From JAGXLC01 sp046545795 (GTDB taxonomy: Bacteria > Bacteroidota > Bacteroidia > Bacteroidales > UBA12077): a DNA stretch of 17,631 bases. How positions within the stretch are numbered: the first letter of the stretch is position 1; each line of letters begins with the position of its first letter. This document shows, piece by piece, positions 14,045 through 17,631 of the stretch. The notes under the pieces are model-generated. The model made no database searches, was not told where the DNA came from, and saw only the letters and a list, made by a program, of their open reading frames with translations. The stretch lies in contig JBKGZD010000040.1 of NCBI GenBank assembly GCA_046545795.1, forward strand, positions 1 to 17,631, read 5' to 3'. The translations under genes were made by a program, and so were the position numbers.

Positions 14045-16132
14045 ATGATTGGTAGTAATTCAAATAAAAGATTTATAAACAGGGAGATAAGCTGGTTGGC
14101 TTTTAACGAAAGAGTTTTACAAGAGGCCGAGGATAAGACAAATCCTCTTGTTCAAAGGCTGCGTTTTTTGGGGATTTTTTCCAATAACCGGGATGAGTTT
14201 TTTCGTATAAGAGTGGCAACAGTTCGAAGACTAGCGGCATTAAGGGGGAAGAAGAAATTGCTGGGGGGGAAAACGCCACAGGAATTATTAAAGAAAATTC
14301 AGGCTACTGTTGTTAAGCAGCAGGAAAAATTTGAATATATATATAGAGAACTTATTAAGGAATTAGGCACTTATGGGATATATGTGGTGAATGAAACCCA
14401 GTTAACAAAAGAACAAGGTGAATTTGTAGAACAATTCTACCAGGACAAGATACGCCCTATATTGGTTCCGATAATGCTCCAACAGGCAAGACAATTTCCA
14501 TATCTTAAAGATAAGCCTATATATTTTGCGGTAAAATTAACAAAGCACAATGATAATTCTAAGCCTCAATATGCCTTATTAGATTTGGCTACGGAAATAC
14601 TGCCCCGCTTTGTTGTATTGCCTCAGGTTGGCAAAAAGAAATATATTATTATTCTCGATGATATTGTAAGATACTGCTTAAATGATATTTTTTCTTTCTT
14701 CAATTATGATAAAATTGAGGCTTATACTATTAAAATCACAAGGGACGCTGAATTGGATATTGATGATGATATTTCAAAGAGTTTTATGGAAAAAATTTCG
14801 TTGAGCCTGGAAAAAAGAAAAAGAGGACAGCCTGTTAGGTTTGTATACGATTCTGCAATGCCGGCAGATTTATTAGAATACTTCAAAAGAAGAATGAAAT
14901 TCACAAAAGAGGATAATGTAATAGCCGGGGGACGATACCATAATTTTAAAGATTTTATTGATTTTCCGAATATTGGTCCATCTTACCTGGAGAACAAAAC
15001 TAAGTCCCCTGTCCCTGCAATGTATTTCAGACGTCATCACAGCATTCTCCAGGAAATAAAAAAAAGGGATCATATACTGCATTATCCTTACCAGTCATTT
15101 CATTACTTTGTGGATATGTTAAGAGAATGCGCTATTGATCCAAAAGTAACTACAATTCAGATAACACTCTATAGAGTTGCAAGAAAATCTGTAGTCATTA
15201 ACTCATTGATAAATGCCGCGAGAAACGGGAAAAATGTGGTTGTTGTAATCGAACTGCAAGCTCGTTTCGATGAAGAAGCTAATATTTATTGGTCGAACCG
15301 GTTGCAGGAGGTGGGGGCCAAAGTAATTCATGGTATTCCCGGATTGAAAATTCATTCAAAACTGCTTCTTGTTACCCGACAGGAGGGTAGAAGAAAGGAA
15401 CACTATGCGTATATAGGAACTGGTAATTTCCAGGAAAGAACAGCGCAAATATATTGTGATGAAGGTCTTTTTACATACAATAAAAAAATTACCTCAGATG
15501 TGGTTAAGGTATTTGAGTTTTTTGACAGGAATTATAAACAGCATATTTTTAATCACATCATTCTTTCCCCGTTTGCAACCAGGGAGCATTTTGTATATCA
15601 TATTGACAAAGAAATAAAAAATGCAAAAAAGGGAGATAAGGCTTTGATGATTCTCAAAATAAATAGTCTTGTTGATGAGGGAATGATGGATAAATTATAC
15701 GAGGCAAGCCAGGCGGGTGTGAAAATCAGACTGATCATTCGCGGTGTTTGTTCACTCAAACCAGGAATAAAAGGATTAAGTGAGAATATTGAAGCCATAA
15801 GTATTGTGGATAAATTTCTTGAGCACTCCAGAATTTTCTATTTTTATAATGGGGGTAAGGAATCGGTGTATATCTCTTCAGCAGACTGGATGGTCAGAAA
15901 TCTTGACAGAAGAATAGAAGTCACAGCTCCCATATATGATTCAGAAATAAAAAAAGAACTTTTGCAAATGCTTGATATTCAATGGAAAGATAATGTAAAA
16001 GCCCGCTTATTAGATGATAAGCAAGACAATAAATATGTCAGCAATAATGAAAAGCCAGTTAGAGCGCAAGATGATTTCTATTATTATTTGAAGAGGCGTT
16101 ATAATCATCTTCAAAAAAAATATGGGAAGTAA
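14045..16132 (+). CDS. ppk1: Polyphosphate kinase 1
   Basis: PPK1 transfers the terminal phosphate of ATP reversibly onto a polyphosphate chain. Length is 695 residues against 688 in E. coli. The N-terminal domain opens with FINREISWLAFNERVLQEA, as is usual. The head domain and the two PLD-like C-terminal domains follow. The autophosphorylated histidine is H437 in GLKIHSKLLL (E. coli His435), and the second essential histidine is H594 in FLEHSRIFYF (E. coli His592). Surrounding arginine and lysine residues for polyphosphate are plentiful. The enzyme is normally membrane-associated. AGG lies a few bases before the ATG. The asparaginase gene starts five bases after the stop, so the two are cotranscribed. 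The N-terminal coding region contains a run of seven G residues (14263-14269); the frame is intact here. Confidence 0.97.
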   Translation: MIGSNSNKRFINREISWLAFNERVLQEAEDKTNPLVQRLRFLGIFSNNRDEFFRIRVATVRRLAALRGKKKLLGGKTPQELLKKIQATVVKQQEKFEYIYRELIKELGTYGIYVVNETQLTKEQGEFVEQFYQDKIRPILVPIMLQQARQFPYLKDKPIYFAVKLTKHNDNSKPQYALLDLATEILPRFVVLPQVGKKKYIIILDDIVRYCLNDIFSFFNYDKIEAYTIKITRDAELDIDDDISKSFMEKISLSLEKRKRGQPVRFVYDSAMPADLLEYFKRRMKFTKEDNVIAGGRYHNFKDFIDFPNIGPSYLENKTKSPVPAMYFRRHHSILQEIKKRDHILHYPYQSFHYFVDMLRECAIDPKVTTIQITLYRVARKSVVINSLINAARNGKNVVVVIELQARFDEEANIYWSNRLQEVGAKVIHGIPGLKIHSKLLLVTRQEGRRKEHYAYIGTGNFQERTAQIYCDEGLFTYNKKITSDVVKVFEFFDRNYKQHIFNHIILSPFATREHFVYHIDKEIKNAKKGDKALMILKINSLVDEGMMDKLYEASQAGVKIRLIIRGVCSLKPGIKGLSENIEAISIVDKFLEHSRIFYFYNGGKESVYISSADWMVRNLDRRIEVTAPIYDSEIKKELLQMLDIQWKDNVKARLLDDKQDNKYVSNNEKPVRAQDDFYYYLKRRYNHLQKKYGK

Positions 16133-16137
16133 AATTT

Positions 16138-17151
16138 ATGAGTGAGAAATTGGTTGAAGTAACACGGAATAAAGTAGCAGAATGTATTCACAGGGGGGAT
16201 ATTGCAATAGTGGATGTAGACGGCAACTTAGTGAAATATACCGGGGATATTGAGAAATATACTTACATGCGTAGTGCTGCCAAACCTCTTCAGGCTATGA
16301 ATGTAGTAATTAGCGGAGCTGATGAAGAATTTAATTTTTCAAGTGAGGAAATAGCCATTATGTGTGCTTCTCATTATGCTGAAACGGAACACCTCCAGGT
16401 TGTAAGGCAAATCCTGGATAAAATCAATCTTGATGAAAAGTCTATTCTTGCGGGTAAATCCAAACCTTTGAGTAAAAAAGTAGCTTTTGAATATGCCTGG
16501 AAGAATTTTGAAGATAATGTTTTGTTTAATGATTGTTCAGGTAAACATGCAGGGGTTCTGGCCGTTTGCAGGCATAAAAATTATACGTTAAATGATTATA
16601 TTTCAGAAGCGCATCCTGTGAATCAAGAGATACTTGAAATTATAAGTACGATGACAGATTATGACAAAGACAGTATAGCAACAGGAATTGATGGCTGCTC
16701 ATTACCGGTACATGCTATGCCTCTTCATAGCATGGCCAGGGGATATGCAAATCTGTCAAATCCGCAAAATCTGAAACAAGGGTATGCTCATGCTGCCAGG
16801 CGCATTTCTGATGCCATGGTTGAGAACCCTTTTATGATAGCAGGCACTGATGGCTTCTGTACTGATTTGATAGCAAATACCAATGGCAAACTAATCGGTA
16901 AAATAGGTGCTGAAGGAGTTTATTGTGTCGGAATCAAAGATAAGGGTATTGGTATAGCTGTAAAGATCGAGGATGGACTAATGGACATTTTACCGCCTGT
17001 AGTTATGAAAGTACTTACCGATATGGAGATACTGAATGACAATGAAAGAAAAGCATTGGAAAATTATAGCATAATGAGCAATCATAATGATATTGGGACT
17101 GTTGTAGGTGAGATAAAGCCATGTTTTAACTTAAAACAAAAAAGTTATTGA
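16138..17151 (+). CDS. Class 3 (Rhizobium etli type) L-asparaginase
   Basis: This 337-residue enzyme is predicted to hydrolyse asparagine to aspartate and ammonia. It belongs to the Asparaginase_II family, unrelated to the E. coli AnsA/AnsB type, and shares its fold with serine beta-lactamases. The nucleophile-lysine pair is S46-K49 in RSAAKPLQ. A further serine, S78, lies in CASHYAE. C133 and K136 in NDCSGKHAG, with C187 in GIDGCSLP, form the metal-site trio described for the R. etli enzyme. These positions sit two residues before those I recall for that enzyme (48, 51, 80, 135, 138, 189), so the register is consistent. No signal peptide is seen; the protein is cytoplasmic. It starts five bases after ppk1 and is translationally close to it. 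Glutaminase side activity is not predictable. Confidence 0.9.
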   Translation: MSEKLVEVTRNKVAECIHRGDIAIVDVDGNLVKYTGDIEKYTYMRSAAKPLQAMNVVISGADEEFNFSSEEIAIMCASHYAETEHLQVVRQILDKINLDEKSILAGKSKPLSKKVAFEYAWKNFEDNVLFNDCSGKHAGVLAVCRHKNYTLNDYISEAHPVNQEILEIISTMTDYDKDSIATGIDGCSLPVHAMPLHSMARGYANLSNPQNLKQGYAHAARRISDAMVENPFMIAGTDGFCTDLIANTNGKLIGKIGAEGVYCVGIKDKGIGIAVKIEDGLMDILPPVVMKVLTDMEILNDNERKALENYSIMSNHNDIGTVVGEIKPCFNLKQKSY

Positions 17152-17230
17152 TGTAAAAAGCAAAAGAGCAGTTTATATAAAAAGGTGAAGTTACTCTAAG
17201 AATGTTTGGGACATTTTAAATAAATGCTTT

Positions 17231-17482
17231 ATGGGAAAAGAGGAACAACTGATTCATTTATATACCGGTTCACAGATCAATGCTATATCAATTAAAGAAT
17301 TTCTTCAGGAAAATGGTATAGTATCTTTTGTCCGCAACGATCATCATTCAGGGAATCTGGCCGGTTTCGGCGCTGCCTTGCCTGATAGCGGAACCAGTTT
17401 GTTTGTTAAGAAAAAAGATTATATGGAAGCCAATGTATTGGTCAATCGTTATATTGATTCAATTTTCGGTTCAATAGACTAA
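17231..17482 (+). CDS. DUF2007-family putative signal-transducing protein
   Basis: This 83-residue soluble protein matches the small DUF2007 family (sometimes named putative signal-transducing protein). The opening LYTGSQINAISIKEFLQENGI (10-30) matches the family pattern of moving between chain ends, with a helix that precedes FVRND (33-37). A Gly-rich loop (41-55) and a final strand SLFVKKKDYMEANVLV (56-71) follow. The fold is ACT/ferredoxin-like in relatives, and the function is unknown. It lies 79 bases after the asparaginase and may belong to the same transcript; no terminator is seen between them. Confidence 0.82.
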   Translation: MGKEEQLIHLYTGSQINAISIKEFLQENGIVSFVRNDHHSGNLAGFGAALPDSGTSLFVKKKDYMEANVLVNRYIDSIFGSID

Positions 17483-17631
17483 TTTCGATATAGAGCTTGC
17501 TGAAAAAGCCTTAGATTTTCGAAACCTTTCCGGTCAGGTGTGCACGTAAACAATGAGAGAAGCACTTTCAAGTGGGTGAGTTAAACCGCAGACAAACCAA
17601 ACCCCAACCGGTTTTCCATTTTTCTAAAAGT
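17483..17631. other. Right-end intergenic sequence
   Basis: No gene is seen in these 149 bases, and the region runs off the window. It is somewhat richer in G and C than the coding stretches around it. A small perfect hairpin CACTT-TC-AAGTG lies at 17563-17574. The segment from 17496 onward, starting TTGCTGAAAAAGCC, resembles the flank of a repeat or mobile element, but I cannot show this from the window alone. Confidence 0.4.

Overview
The window looks like ordinary chromosome of a low-GC Bacteroidota bacterium, most likely a Bacteroidales or Marinilabiliales relative; this placement is an inference. Support comes from several clade-typical features. DnaA reads GGKDHATVLHA in domain IV. A periplasmic amidase, an MCE/MlaD protein and a divergent LptD sit together. 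The LptD has the form usual in this phylum. Several upstream regions carry the Bacteroidota vegetative promoter pattern (TTTG-like -33, TAnnTTTG -7). No rRNA, tRNA, CRISPR array, phage or intact insertion sequence was seen.

Layout from left to right. Positions 1-327 are a non-coding, repeat-rich, comparatively GC-rich patch with hairpins and an 11-bp tandem repeat. An unassigned STAS-like protein (minus) and a long-chain acyl-CoA synthetase (plus) follow, divergently arranged. A bidirectional terminator separates the synthetase from a minus-strand block: pyrI and pyrB (aspartate transcarbamoylase), yigZ, an EamA-family transporter, another hairpin terminator, and dnaA. After an AT-rich gap come mlaD-like and N-acetylmuramoyl-L-alanine amidase genes (one minus-strand operon), divergent from lptD (plus). 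A minus-strand GNAT-like gene and a divergent PPP-family phosphatase come next, then polyphosphate kinase ppk1, a class 3 (Rhizobium etli type) L-asparaginase five bases downstream, and a small DUF2007 protein. The last 150 bases hold no gene I can support.

Functionally there are three themes. The first is envelope biogenesis: LptD for LPS insertion, the MCE protein for lipid trafficking, the amidase for peptidoglycan remodelling. The second is core metabolism: pyrimidine synthesis, fatty acid activation, polyphosphate, asparagine. The third is replication initiation. I see no convincing new multi-gene system. The items most worth a second look are the repeat patch at the left end, the interleaved face-to-face promoters between amidase and lptD, the PPP phosphatase next to ppk1, and a GNAT protein lacking the usual acetyl-CoA loop.
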